From Myxococcota bacterium (GTDB lineage: Bacteria; Myxococcota_A; UBA9160; UBA6930), in assembly GCA_028285625.1 (NCBI GenBank), contig JANQOX010000019.1, forward strand, positions 62,001-126,000: a DNA stretch of 64,000 nucleotides. The letters are read 5' to 3'. Below are positions 20,159 through 30,028 of the stretch, in pieces (positions within the stretch are counted from its first letter, which is position 1; each line of letters opens with the position of its first letter). Below the pieces are notes generated by a model. It did no database searches, was not told the DNA's origin, and saw nothing but the letters and a program-made list of their open reading frames with translations. Position numbers and translations under genes: made by a program.

Positions 20159-23092
20159 CTAGAACGTGTACCGCATCCGCAGGAACACCTCGTCGCGTTC
20201 CTTGATGGCGGACAGGCCGCGATAGGCGGTCTTGGCGTTGAAGTCTCCGCCATTGTTCGCGAGTGCCAGCTGATGCAGGGAGACGGGTGCCTTCTGCGGA
20301 TTGCCCCAGAAGGTGGCGACGCCGAAGGTGATCGAGAAGTCCTGATCGAATCGATACGTGATCGACGGCAGGATCCCACCCGACCCCGAGCCGACGTCGT
20401 AGACCAGCACCGCCGACGGAAGCAGCCGGTCCTGGAAGTAGCCGGTGGCCACCGCCATGGTGAACAGCACGTTCAGGGGCCCGTTGCTCGTGAAGGTCTT
20501 GTCGTGCTCGGGGATCCACTGGAAGAACCACTGCGTGTTGAAGAAGAACGTGCGGTTCGCGTTCAGGAAGTTGATGAAGGTGGGGCGGTCCATGGACACG
20601 GTCAGGTTGAAGACGTCGGCGCGCTGGTTCTGGCTGCGCGACTCGTAGCTTCCGAAGTAGGCGTCAGCGACCCAGGTGAACTCCATGTTCCAGTTGGTCT
20701 TGGTGACGTCTTCGGCAAAGTCGGCCGACAGGCCGAACGTGTTCACCTTGGGATAGCGGAGCAGCGCCTGGCCGCCGCCGTGCCAGAAGAAGTCGCGCCG
20801 CCCGTACTGCCCGTTGCCGCCCGCCTCGATGTCGGGCCGCTGCACGCCGGTCACGGCGAGCACCGTGTCGACGGTGCCGCAGTTGCGCAGCGTCGTGATG
20901 TCGCAATCCTCGTCGCCGCCCGCGATCGAGAGCAGCGCCAGGACGCGCCCGAAGTTGAGCGAGATCGCCTCCATCTCGCTGCGGAACGTGCGACCCGTGC
21001 GGTTGTCACGGATCACGCTCGCCCCGGCGCAGAGCTTGTGACCGGGGCCCACGCATCCGTCGATTCGCGGGTCGTAGCCGCGGTCACCCGGACCACGCGA
21101 CCCGGGCAACATCCGGACGACATTGCCGATCAGCCGCGTCCCGACCGGCGCGTTGGGCTCGAGATGCGGAAAGGCCTGGATCAAGACGCTGGCTTCTGCG
21201 TTGAACAGGTCGATCCCGTCGAAGTCGCAGTTCGTCTGGTAGTAGGGGCCGCAGCCCAGGAGCGCCTCCTGCTGATCCGTGAGCACGACACTCACGCCTC
21301 CGAAGGGAACCCGCGGATCGGAGGGGCCATCGTTGACGTCGATGTTGAGCGGCCCCGCGAATCGGCAGTCGTTGGGAATGCCGAACCCGGGAGCCGGGCA
21401 CGGGGCGCCCAGGGGCGCGTCGGGATTGGCGAGCGCCTCGCCCACGATCTCGCCGATGATCGTCCCCGACAGCATCTCACCGATGGCGCTTGCCGGGCTG
21501 AAGGGGAAGGCGGGCGGAAGCCCTGGGAGAACCGCCGAGGAGTTCAGGAGGTCGAGCACACAGCTGTCTTCGAGCGCCGGAAGCAGCGCGCCGGCGATGC
21601 CGACGGTGGCCGAGCACGCGACGTCGAAGAACTGGCGGTTGCCCGGGTGCATCTCGCGTGCGTTGCCCGGGGTGAGCGGCTCGCCGCGCACGTCCAGCGG
21701 ACGTCCGGTCCGCGGATCGACGTTGCGCGAGTAGTAGTTGAAGGCCTCGAGCACGGGGCCGTCCACGTAGCCCCAGTAGTCGGTGAGCGCGAAGCTGAAG
21801 CGCTCCCAGCGCCATTCGAGGCGCCCGCCGATCTCGACGCCGCGCACGTTGTTCCACGGGTCGGGCGGCCGGATCTCGCCCGCGAGCCCGAGGCCCAGCG
21901 CCCCGTGGCCCCACAGGCCCAGCGACTTGCCGCACACCAGCCACACCGTGTACGGCTCACCGCAGCGCCCCAGGTCGGTGGGCTCGAAGTCGTCGACGTT
22001 GGCGGCGACCTCGATGCGCACGTCCTGCAGCGGGCCCACGTCGTAGAGCGACCAGACCGCGCGCACGGCCCAGAGCGCGATGCGTGACTCCTCGAGGGAC
22101 GGCAGCGACGAGAGGCCGATGTCCTGGGGGTTGAAGTTGTCGGTGGTGCGGAAGAGCTCGGTCTTGCCCCAGACGATGTTCTGCAGGCCGGCCCGCACCC
22201 AGAGCCGACTGTCGAACATCTCGAAGTCGAGGTAGAGCTCCTTCAGCTCGTAGGTGTCCTGCTGGGCCGCCCCGTGGTTCCACTGCAGCGACTCCTGGGT
22301 GAAATTCTGGTCGAAGGGCCCGAACTTGTGCTGCACGTCGAGCAGCGGCTTGGACGGGATGTAGAGCCCCTGGGCCGCACGCCCATTGCCGTTGGTACTG
22401 CCGATGGAGGGCCGCATGGGCAGGCCCGCGGTCACGTTGGGAACATCGCGCAGCACGCCGATGGGCTGGATCTGGCTGCGCGTGCTCCAGGGGCCGAGCT
22501 GGGTACTGCCGTCCTCGCGCGTCCCGTTGGTTCTCTTGAAGGCGAACAGGTCGTCCTTGATGGGCGCGAGGGTGCCGTCGAGGTTGGTGGCGCCAGCCTC
22601 CACCAGGGGCGTGAGGAGCGGCGCGGAGAAGATCGTGAGCAGGTCGGAGGAGCCGCCGTGGATCGCCCGGGACTCGCTCTGGCAACAGCTGTTGGCGGTG
22701 AAGGTGCCGGTCACACCATCGCGCCAGTTGCTGGCGGGAGCGCGCTCTGCCCGGTCGCCGAAGTGCCGGTAGCTCCCCGCGATGCCGCAACCCGAGAAGG
22801 CGCACTCGAAGCGAAGCTCGACCCGCGCGAACCCGGTGACCAGGTCGAACGGGCCGAATCCGTCGGGCGCGATGTCGGCCTCGATCTCGAGGTTGAGCTG
22901 GTTGGCCCACTGGCTGAAGTACCAGTTTCGGGCGTCGAAGTTGTCGGAGAGGTACCGCAGCTGCAGCCCGAAGAAGCCGTGGGCCTGCAGGCGGCCATCG
23001 AACCACTCGAACGCACGGGCGGGGCCCGCATGAGCGAGACACAACAGGATCGCCGCAGTGGCCAGCAGCCACTGCGCATGGGCGCGCTTCAT
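20159..23092 (-). CDS. DUF1302 family outer-membrane protein (paralogue 1)
   Basis: A predicted 977-residue outer-membrane beta barrel with signal peptide (ATAAILLCLAHAGPARA) followed by FEWFDGRLQAHGFFGLQLRY. The last residues MRYTF give the terminal aromatic of a barrel strand. DUF1302 proteins in gamma-proteobacteria are commonly about 600 residues; the extra length here comes from inserts, including a Cys-containing acidic stretch CGPYYQTNCDFDGID also present in the neighbouring paralogue. Key shared barrel segments include WGKTELFRTTDNFNPQD. ATG 23092 begins the signal peptide. Likely function is passage of hydrophobic compounds such as sterols or alkanes across the outer membrane (family inference). 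Confidence 0.85.
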   Translation of the reverse strand: MKRAHAQWLLATAAILLCLAHAGPARAFEWFDGRLQAHGFFGLQLRYLSDNFDARNWYFSQWANQLNLEIEADIAPDGFGPFDLVTGFARVELRFECAFSGCGIAGSYRHFGDRAERAPASNWRDGVTGTFTANSCCQSESRAIHGGSSDLLTIFSAPLLTPLVEAGATNLDGTLAPIKDDLFAFKRTNGTREDGSTQLGPWSTRSQIQPIGVLRDVPNVTAGLPMRPSIGSTNGNGRAAQGLYIPSKPLLDVQHKFGPFDQNFTQESLQWNHGAAQQDTYELKELYLDFEMFDSRLWVRAGLQNIVWGKTELFRTTDNFNPQDIGLSSLPSLEESRIALWAVRAVWSLYDVGPLQDVRIEVAANVDDFEPTDLGRCGEPYTVWLVCGKSLGLWGHGALGLGLAGEIRPPDPWNNVRGVEIGGRLEWRWERFSFALTDYWGYVDGPVLEAFNYYSRNVDPRTGRPLDVRGEPLTPGNAREMHPGNRQFFDVACSATVGIAGALLPALEDSCVLDLLNSSAVLPGLPPAFPFSPASAIGEMLSGTIIGEIVGEALANPDAPLGAPCPAPGFGIPNDCRFAGPLNIDVNDGPSDPRVPFGGVSVVLTDQQEALLGCGPYYQTNCDFDGIDLFNAEASVLIQAFPHLEPNAPVGTRLIGNVVRMLPGSRGPGDRGYDPRIDGCVGPGHKLCAGASVIRDNRTGRTFRSEMEAISLNFGRVLALLSIAGGDEDCDITTLRNCGTVDTVLAVTGVQRPDIEAGGNGQYGRRDFFWHGGGQALLRYPKVNTFGLSADFAEDVTKTNWNMEFTWVADAYFGSYESRSQNQRADVFNLTVSMDRPTFINFLNANRTFFFNTQWFFQWIPEHDKTFTSNGPLNVLFTMAVATGYFQDRLLPSAVLVYDVGSGSGGILPSITYRFDQDFSITFGVATFWGNPQKAPVSLHQLALANNGGDFNAKTAYRGLSAIKERDEVFLRMRYTF

Positions 23093-23271
23093 CTCGGCCG
23101 TTCCCCTCCGTGCGGGCCGAGCCCGCGTCGGACCCGCCGGATCCGTTTTTTGCGATTGGAGCACGGCCATTGAAACCCGACGGGGGCCCAAACATCAACC
23201 GAATTGCGAACGAACCGACGACCGAACCCGTCGAACGCGTGTACGCGAACGAAGTGCCAACGCAAAGCGGT

Positions 23272-23291
23272 CGGCACCCAGGTGGGTGCCG
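23272..23291 (-). terminator. Hairpin between the two DUF1302 genes
   Basis: CGGCACCCA (23272-23280) and TGGGTGCCG (23283-23291) are perfect 9-base complements separated by two bases, 48 bases after the stop of the upstream DUF1302 gene on the minus strand. No T-run follows, so it may act as a Rho-assisted terminator or an mRNA end stabiliser. Confidence 0.45.
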
Positions 23292-23338
23292 GCCGCCGTA
23301 GCCTCGGGTGAGACCCCCGATCGGGGCCCGGGTTCACC

Positions 23339-26300
23339 CTAGAACGTGTACCGGATGCGCAGGAAGATCTCGTCGCGCTCCCGGATCGCCGAGAGGCCGT
23401 TCTCGACGAACGTGCTGTTCCGCGTCCCGCCGATCGAGTTTCCGATCGAACTCGGGCGCCACGCCAGCGATCGCTGCTCCTGACGGCCACCGAAGATGCC
23501 GAGCCCCACGCTGGCCGAGAAGGCCTCGTTGAAGCGGTAGGTCACCTGCGGAAGGATCGCGCCGGAGTTCGACCCGAAGTCGTACACGAACACGAGAGAG
23601 GGCAGCAGCCGGTCCTGGAAGTAGCCCGTGTTCACCGCGAAGGTGAAGAACACGTTCCAGGGTCCGTTGCTGGTGTGCCCCTTCGTGTAGCTGTTGATGT
23701 ACTGGAAGAACCACTGCGTGTTGAAGAAGAACGTGCGGTTCGCGTTCAGGAAGTTGATGAACGTGGGGCGGTCGGCCGACACCGTCAGGTTGAAGGTGTC
23801 CACGTCGCGCAGGCCGTCGGCCTCGTCCACCGTCGAGAAGGGCTGCCCCTCGATGTACGTGAACTCGAAGCTCCAGTTCGACTTCGAGACGTCCTCGGCA
23901 AAGTCCACCGAGACGCCGAACACGTTGCGCTTCTCGTAGCGGAGGTACAGCTGCGCACCGCCCGCCCAGATGAAGTCGCGACGCCCGAACGAGCCGCTAC
24001 CGCCGGCGCGAACGTCCGGTCGACCCACGCCGGTGACCGCCAGGAAGCTCGAGACCGCCGAGCACAGGCCCGGGTTGCGGAACGAGCAGCGGTTGGCGCC
24101 CATGGCGTTGTTCGGATCGAAGCCCGTACCGTCGCTGGCGGTCGAGTTGGTGACCAGCAGCATCAGGAAGTTCCACGAGAAGATCGCCATCTCACTGCGG
24201 AAGTTCTGACCGGTGAACGGGTGCACTCGCGGCGAACCGGGGATGCCCCCCGGCACCGTGAACGAGGTCACGTCCGGACCCGTGAGCGAGCCGTCCTTGT
24301 TGATCGAGTAGCCCGGATCCCCAGGGCCCCGGCAGCCCGGCAGGATGAACGCCCGCCCGCGCTCGAAGCGCGTGCACGGCGTCGCTCCCCCGAAGCCACG
24401 CGTACCCGGCTGGGCCAGGCGGCGGTTGGTGGTGTCCCAGGGGTTGCCGTTCTTCTGGTAGTTGAACGTCTCGGTCGAATCGATCAGCGGGAACGCCTGC
24501 AGGATGGCACTGGCCTCGGCGTTCATGAGGTCGATGCCGTCGTTGTCGCAGTTCGTGCGATAGAAGGGCCCGCAGCCGAGGAGCGCCTCCTGCTCGTCGG
24601 TCAGGTAGGCCGAGAGCTGCGACGGCCCGAAGGGCGCCAGCAGTCCGGTCAGCGGCGTGAAGGGCCCGTCCTGCGGATCGCGCGACAGCGGCACCAGCGG
24701 CGTCGGGCACGAGCCCAGGAACGCCGTCCCGGCACAACCGTCCGGAATGGCGGCTACGAACCCGCCCAGGAACCGCTGGACGTTCGGGAACCGGGCCAAG
24801 GCCGCGTAGGTGCGCGCATTGAATCCGCCCAGGGCCGCGTGGATCGCCGCACCGGAGAACGCGTTTCCGAAGCCGTTCTGGCCGCCCATCACGAGCGCGA
24901 GCGCATTCGCGATCGGGAAGCCACTGGCGATGTTCTTGCTGTTGAAGACGTTGAGAGCGCAGGCCGTGGGATCGAGATCCGAGAAGCCCACGGTCGTGGC
25001 GCAGATCACGCCGAACAGCTGCTGGTTCACGCTGGCATGGCTCAGCGACTCGCTCACGCCGAGGCAGGCCTCGCCCGCCCCGTTCTTGCAGCGGCGCTGG
25101 TTGTCCAGCTCGCTGCCCTTCCGCGGGCGGCCCGAGAGCGGGTCCACGTTGCGCGAGTAGTTGAACAGGCGCTCGGCGATGCCGCCGTCGCCGTATCCGT
25201 ACCAGTCGCTGATCGCGACCGAGAACCGGTCGTAGCGGAACTCGATGCGGGCGCCGATCTCGATGCCCGAAATGTCGTCCCAGGGCTTGGGCGGCCGCAC
25301 CTCGCCAGCGAGGCCGAGTCCCACGACGTTGTTCGCCGTCAGACCGAAGCTCTTGTCGCAGACCGGCAGCGGCGAGTAGGGCTCACCGCAGCGGCCGAGG
25401 TCGGTGGGCTCGAACTTGTCGAAGTTGAGCGCGATCTCGAAGCGGAAGTCCTCGAGCGGGCCCACCTCGTAGAACGACCACACGGCGCGCGCGGCCCACA
25501 GGGCGATGCGCGACTCTTCGAGAGACGGCAGCGACGCGAGGCCGAGGTCCTGCGGGTTGAACTGGTCGGTGGTGCGGAAGAGCTCGGTCTTGCCCCACAC
25601 GATGTTCTGCTTGCCGAGCCGCACCCAGAGGCGGCTGTCGAACATCTCGAGGTCGACGTAGAGCTCCTTGAGCTCGCGCCAGTACTTCTGGCTCGCGCCG
25701 TGGTTCCAGGCCAGCTGGTCCTGGTTGAAGTTCTGGTCGAAGCTGTCGAAGCCGCCCGAGCTCAGTCGTCGCGCCAGCTTGTGGTTCGGGATGAAGAGGC
25801 CCTGGGCCTCGCTGTTGGGCGCCTTGAAGTCGATGCCCGCCAGGCTGCGGCCGCCGCCCACGAGGCCGTTGGGCCCGAAGTGGCGATAGTTGGGCGCGGG
25901 GCGGTACGGCAGGCTGAGGCCGCCGCCGTCCGTACCCTTGAAGGGATTGGGCAGGATGCGGGCCTGGTCCGGGCCCTCGATCTTGCACTTGGGGTCCCAC
26001 GGGCCGAGCACGCGCACGCCGTTGCCGTTGGCGGAGCCCTTGGTCTTCTGGTGGTTGAAGTAGCACTTGTCCTTGCCGAACAGGCCGAGCTGCTTCCAGA
26101 CGTTGGTGGCGGGATCAAGCCGGGTGTTCGCGTCTTGCCGGGCGGTCGCCGAGGTAAAACCCTCGAAGCCGGCGATGAACGGGAACCCGATCACCTTGCG
26201 CGAGTCGCCGGGACGCGGCCCGCCCACGCCGGGGCGCGGTCCCGCGCGCCCGTCGTTCGAGTTGAGCGAGTCGTGGTCGTGCACGCGGTTGTACTGGCGG

Positions 26301-26728
26301 ACGTCGCCGGTGAAGGCGTTGCCCGAGAAACCACTTCGATGGCCTCCGGTCACGCGCTGGGCCTGCCGCCCGTCGTTCCCGTTGCCGTACATGTTCACGC
26401 TGGGGAACATCCAGCAGCCGTGACGCCACACGCAGTCGTATCGGGCTTCGACGCGCGCGAACGCCGAGACCAGGTCGAACGGACCCCAGCCATCGGGCGC
26501 GATGTCGGCTTCGATCTCGAGATTGAGCGTGTGATACCACTGCGTCATGTCGAGATCGTTCGCAGGGTGGAAGTCTTCTTGGATGGCCCGGAGGGTCATC
26601 TCGTAGTAGCCGTGGATCTGGAGACGTCCGTCCCAGAACTCGAAGGCCTTCGCCTGCGACCCCACGAACAGCAACACCACCACCGCACAGACCAGCTGCA
26701 CGGGGCGCACCCCGCGTGTTCCCCTCAT
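23339..26728 (-). CDS. DUF1302 family outer-membrane protein (paralogue 2)
   Basis: A 1129-residue paralogue of the gene at 20159. Signal peptide (CAVVVLLFVGSQAKA), start of barrel FEFWDGRLQIHGYYEMTLRA and terminal IRYTF correspond position by position to paralogue 1, as do WGKTELFRTTDQFNPQDLG and CGPFYRTNCDNDGIDLMNAEA. It is longer through a Gly/Asn-rich insert near residues 115-190 (NMYGNGNDGRQ and following). ATG 26728 lies behind a good promoter (26830-26858). The two genes are tandem on the same strand, separated by 246 bases with a hairpin, so they arose by duplication and may be separately expressed. Confidence 0.87.
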   Translation of the reverse strand: MRGTRGVRPVQLVCAVVVLLFVGSQAKAFEFWDGRLQIHGYYEMTLRAIQEDFHPANDLDMTQWYHTLNLEIEADIAPDGWGPFDLVSAFARVEARYDCVWRHGCWMFPSVNMYGNGNDGRQAQRVTGGHRSGFSGNAFTGDVRQYNRVHDHDSLNSNDGRAGPRPGVGGPRPGDSRKVIGFPFIAGFEGFTSATARQDANTRLDPATNVWKQLGLFGKDKCYFNHQKTKGSANGNGVRVLGPWDPKCKIEGPDQARILPNPFKGTDGGGLSLPYRPAPNYRHFGPNGLVGGGRSLAGIDFKAPNSEAQGLFIPNHKLARRLSSGGFDSFDQNFNQDQLAWNHGASQKYWRELKELYVDLEMFDSRLWVRLGKQNIVWGKTELFRTTDQFNPQDLGLASLPSLEESRIALWAARAVWSFYEVGPLEDFRFEIALNFDKFEPTDLGRCGEPYSPLPVCDKSFGLTANNVVGLGLAGEVRPPKPWDDISGIEIGARIEFRYDRFSVAISDWYGYGDGGIAERLFNYSRNVDPLSGRPRKGSELDNQRRCKNGAGEACLGVSESLSHASVNQQLFGVICATTVGFSDLDPTACALNVFNSKNIASGFPIANALALVMGGQNGFGNAFSGAAIHAALGGFNARTYAALARFPNVQRFLGGFVAAIPDGCAGTAFLGSCPTPLVPLSRDPQDGPFTPLTGLLAPFGPSQLSAYLTDEQEALLGCGPFYRTNCDNDGIDLMNAEASAILQAFPLIDSTETFNYQKNGNPWDTTNRRLAQPGTRGFGGATPCTRFERGRAFILPGCRGPGDPGYSINKDGSLTGPDVTSFTVPGGIPGSPRVHPFTGQNFRSEMAIFSWNFLMLLVTNSTASDGTGFDPNNAMGANRCSFRNPGLCSAVSSFLAVTGVGRPDVRAGGSGSFGRRDFIWAGGAQLYLRYEKRNVFGVSVDFAEDVSKSNWSFEFTYIEGQPFSTVDEADGLRDVDTFNLTVSADRPTFINFLNANRTFFFNTQWFFQYINSYTKGHTSNGPWNVFFTFAVNTGYFQDRLLPSLVFVYDFGSNSGAILPQVTYRFNEAFSASVGLGIFGGRQEQRSLAWRPSSIGNSIGGTRNSTFVENGLSAIRERDEIFLRIRYTF

Positions 26729-26829
26729 GACCCCTCCTGCTGCCCGGATTGCGTGCGCCCGAGCAAGGCGCGTTCCCCCGGTCGGTCAGGCGGGCCATCG
26801 GCCCGTTCCCCCCTGTCCAACCATCTGCA

Positions 26830-26858
26830 TTTATACGCGGAACCCGCTGCCGAAACAA
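26830..26858 (-). promoter_or_regulatory. Candidate sigma-70 promoter of DUF1302 paralogue 2
   Basis: Minus strand: TTGTTT (26858-26853), exactly 17 bases, TATAAA (26835-26830). TATAAA is among the best -10 matches in this GC-rich window. The leader would be about 95 bases. Confidence 0.55.
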
Positions 26859-26903
26859 TGGGATTTCGTGGCCGACCGCCCCACGGTCGCCACCCGACCG
26901 GCC

Positions 26904-29771
26904 TCAGTCGGTCTCGGCCCCCTTGCCGCGGCGCGTCGAAGTCGTGCCGTCTTCCCCCTTGGTCTCGCGCGACTTCGTCGCCTTTGCGGTCTTCTTTCGC
27001 GTCGTCTTCTTGGTCGCGGCCTTCTTCCGGGTGCCACTCTTTCGGGCAGCCGTCTTCTTCCGCGTCGTCGTCTTCTTCTTCGTGGTCTTCTTGCGGGTGG
27101 TCTTGGCCCCGGTCTTCTTTCGGGTCTTCTTCGTGGTGGGTTTCTCACCCGAGTCGTCCCCGTCGCTCTTCTTGGTGCGCGGCGGGAACTCGAACCCATG
27201 ACGCCCCGTGTCCTTCAGCACCAACGTCGCCGAGAAGGGCCGACCGAACCGCGACGTGAAATCGGTCAGCAGTTCCGTCTTCCCTTCCCGCAGATACACC
27301 TCCGCCTCGTCCCGCGTGATCTCCCGCTTGCAGACCGTTCTCGGCAGCACCCATCCCGGATGGGGCGGCTTCTCGGGCTTGGTCGGGCTCGGGCCCTTGC
27401 CCTCGCGCGCCAGCCGCCGGGCCTCTCGCCAGGCCGCAGTTTCCTTTTCGGCACGAACCCACGTGGCACAAGCAAAATGCGTCGGCGTCTCGCCCACCTG
27501 GCAGGGCTCGCTCACGTCGCCGAACGGGCAGGCGCCGAGGGGCTGATCGTTGACGTCGTACTCCGGAAGCTCGCCGCTTCCGTCCTCGTTCCAGCCGGCC
27601 GAACGCACCTTGAGCTTCCACTCGTCGATGTCGATCTCGATCTCGCCCTTGTAGGTGCGGCCGTTGCGCGCCGTGAACCCGTCGAGGAGCACCGGCTTGC
27701 CCTTCGCATCGATGATGGCGCGCACCGAGCGGCGGTCGATGTAGCGGCCCGAGGTGTCCTTCCAGAAGCGCAGCGGGCAGTCGTCGTCGGGCTCGACGTC
27801 GGGAACCGGGTCGCACCGGTAGAACCAGGCGTACTCGCGCACCGGCCGTCCACAGCGCGGGCAGGGGCCGAGGTCCTCATCGAGTTCGTAGAGCTCTTCG
27901 TACTCGAAGGTCTTCGCGCGCTCGACCACCTCGCGGGCGTAGTTCTCGATCTCGGCCATGAAGGCCTCGGCCTGGCGCTCGCCCTTCTCGACCTCGCCGA
28001 GCTGATGCTCGAGCTCACCGGTCAGCTGCGCCGATGCCAGGCGGTCGATCTGGATGCGCTGGAGCGTGTCGATCAGGCGAATGCCCTTCACGGTCGGGCG
28101 CAGGCTCTTGCCCTGGCGCAGCGCATAGCCCTTGGCAATCAGGTTCTCGATGATGTCGGCCCGCGTGGCCGGCGTGCCGAGCCCCTTGTCCTGCAGGGCG
28201 GCGGCGAAGGCGTCGTCCTCGACGCTCTTGCCCGCGTTCTCCATGAGCGAAAGCAGGCGCGCTTCGCTCACCCGCGGAGGCGGCTTCGTCTCTTCTCGCT
28301 CGGACACCGCCTCGTTGGCCTTCACGGCCACGCCGTCCACCTCGTCCTGGCCCGGCACGAGCGGCGGCAGCGTCTCGGTCTCGTCGTCGTCGCCCCCGGG
28401 CAACACGGCGCGCCAGCCGGGCTCGCGCAGCGTGCGCGCGCGCGTTCGGAACGACTCGCCGCCCACCTCGGTCACGCGCTCCACGCGCTCCCACAGGGCG
28501 TGCGGATGGAACGCGCCCAGGAAGCGGCGCAGCACCAGGTCGTAGAGGCGCTTGTCGTCGCCCGACAGGTCGTCGCCCTCGGGGAGCTTTCCCGTGGGCA
28601 CGATCGCAAAGTGGTCGGAGACACCCGCGTCGTCGAAGATGCGCTCGGTGTTCTGCAGTCCGGCGTCGAGCAGACGCGCCGCATGCGGCGCGAACGGCGC
28701 GGCCAACCCCTCGCTCGCGCCCTGGTAGTTGCGCAGCACCTCGTCCACGGTGGCGCGGTAGTCGTTGGGAAGGCAGCGAGAGTCGGTACGCGGGTAGGTC
28801 AGCAGCTTGTGCCGCTCGTAGAGCCGCTGGGCCGCGCCCAGGGTGCGCCGCGCCGACCAACCGAAGCGCCGGTTGCCCTCGCGCTGGAGGCTGGTGAGGT
28901 CGAAGAGCGGCGGCGCCGACTCGCGGCTGGGCTTGCGCGTCTCGCGCGCCGCGCCGGCCTGGCCGGAGACCGCTGCCACCACCGCCTGGGCGCGCTCCTC
29001 GTCGAAGATGCGGTCGTCCTTGCGGTCCTCGTCGTCGTCGGCCCGGAACGCCGGGTCGAACCAGGCGCCCTCGTAGGTGGCGTCGCCATGCTGAAGCTGC
29101 GCCGTCACCCGCCAGAAGGCGCGCGGGGTGTGCGCCAGCACCTCGAGCTCTCGGGCCACGAGCAGCGCCAGCGTGGGGGTCTGCACCCGTCCAGCCGACC
29201 AGGCCGTGCGCTCCTTGCGGGTCTTCAGCCGCTTGGTGAGCGCGCGGGTCGCGTTCATCCCGATCAGCCAGTCCGAACGCGCACGGCACTCGGCGGCCCG
29301 GGCGAGGCCCTCCATCTCGGAGCCCGGGATCAGCGACTCGAAGCCGCTGCGGATCGAGTCGGTGGTCATCGACTGCAGCCACAGCCGCTCGATGGGCTTC
29401 TCGATGCCGAGAAACTGCACCACCTCTCGGAAGATCAGCTCGCCCTCGCGCCCCGCGTCGCAGGCGTTCACGATGCGGTCGACGTCGTCCCGGGCGGCGA
29501 GCTTCTGGATGGTGCGGATGCGATCGCTCTGGCCCTTCTTCTTCTTGAGCGAGAAGCGCTCCGGAATGATGGGAAGGATGTCGAGCGTCCAGCGCTTGTA
29601 CTTCTCGTCGACCTCTTCGGGCTCGAGCAGCTCGAACAGGTGGCCGACGGCGAAGGTGACGACGTAGTCGTCGCTCTCCCAGAACCCGTCGAGTTCGGTA
29701 AAGCCACCGAGGGCGGCCGCGATGTCTCGCGCCACGCTCGGTTTCTCGGTCAGGACCAGGGCCTTGGCCAC
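26904..29771 (-). CDS. topB: DNA topoisomerase III-type enzyme with lysine-rich tail
   Basis: Type IA topoisomerase, passing single strands through a transient break. About 955 residues from GTG 29771 (AKALVLTEKPSVARDI), chosen over ATG 29783 because GGGAG lies 5 bases upstream and family members begin MAKALV. Toprim residues are in LTEKPS and DAGREGE (about 105-111); the catalytic Tyr is in LLTYPRTDSRCLP near residue 326. A zinc-ribbon CPRCG follows near 670, then two repeat domains beginning DGFTARNGRTYKG and DFTSRFGRPFSA. The last 80 residues are almost only Lys, Thr, Arg and Ala (KKTTRKKT type), like histone H1 tails. Divergent from the udp-like gene. Confidence 0.95.
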   Translation of the reverse strand: MAKALVLTEKPSVARDIAAALGGFTELDGFWESDDYVVTFAVGHLFELLEPEEVDEKYKRWTLDILPIIPERFSLKKKKGQSDRIRTIQKLAARDDVDRIVNACDAGREGELIFREVVQFLGIEKPIERLWLQSMTTDSIRSGFESLIPGSEMEGLARAAECRARSDWLIGMNATRALTKRLKTRKERTAWSAGRVQTPTLALLVARELEVLAHTPRAFWRVTAQLQHGDATYEGAWFDPAFRADDDEDRKDDRIFDEERAQAVVAAVSGQAGAARETRKPSRESAPPLFDLTSLQREGNRRFGWSARRTLGAAQRLYERHKLLTYPRTDSRCLPNDYRATVDEVLRNYQGASEGLAAPFAPHAARLLDAGLQNTERIFDDAGVSDHFAIVPTGKLPEGDDLSGDDKRLYDLVLRRFLGAFHPHALWERVERVTEVGGESFRTRARTLREPGWRAVLPGGDDDETETLPPLVPGQDEVDGVAVKANEAVSEREETKPPPRVSEARLLSLMENAGKSVEDDAFAAALQDKGLGTPATRADIIENLIAKGYALRQGKSLRPTVKGIRLIDTLQRIQIDRLASAQLTGELEHQLGEVEKGERQAEAFMAEIENYAREVVERAKTFEYEELYELDEDLGPCPRCGRPVREYAWFYRCDPVPDVEPDDDCPLRFWKDTSGRYIDRRSVRAIIDAKGKPVLLDGFTARNGRTYKGEIEIDIDEWKLKVRSAGWNEDGSGELPEYDVNDQPLGACPFGDVSEPCQVGETPTHFACATWVRAEKETAAWREARRLAREGKGPSPTKPEKPPHPGWVLPRTVCKREITRDEAEVYLREGKTELLTDFTSRFGRPFSATLVLKDTGRHGFEFPPRTKKSDGDDSGEKPTTKKTRKKTGAKTTRKKTTKKKTTTRKKTAARKSGTRKKAATKKTTRKKTAKATKSRETKGEDGTTSTRRGKGAETD

Positions 29772-30028
29772 GCAGGCTCCCATCCCCGAGGGGCTCTCGG
29801 GTTTCGATGCGTCTCGAAGCGCTCCAGTGGGTTCGGCGGATCACCCTTAGCCCGGGGGTTCCGGGCCAGCAAGTTCGCCCACATCCGCACACCCTTCGCA
29901 CGCATCGGTCGGGGTACACCGGCAGAAACTTGAGCGGCCACCGCATGCAACGCCGTGGGTTGCGTCCGGATTGCGGCTCGGCGAGAGTCCGCGATCGCAG
30001 ATTCCCACGCATCCACGAGGAGATAGGC

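Noticed and set aside
17542..20379. Minus-strand frame continuing upstream of the histidine kinase across the DUF1329 gene
   Set aside because: The part beyond the kinase start has no family similarity and is antisense to DUF1329.
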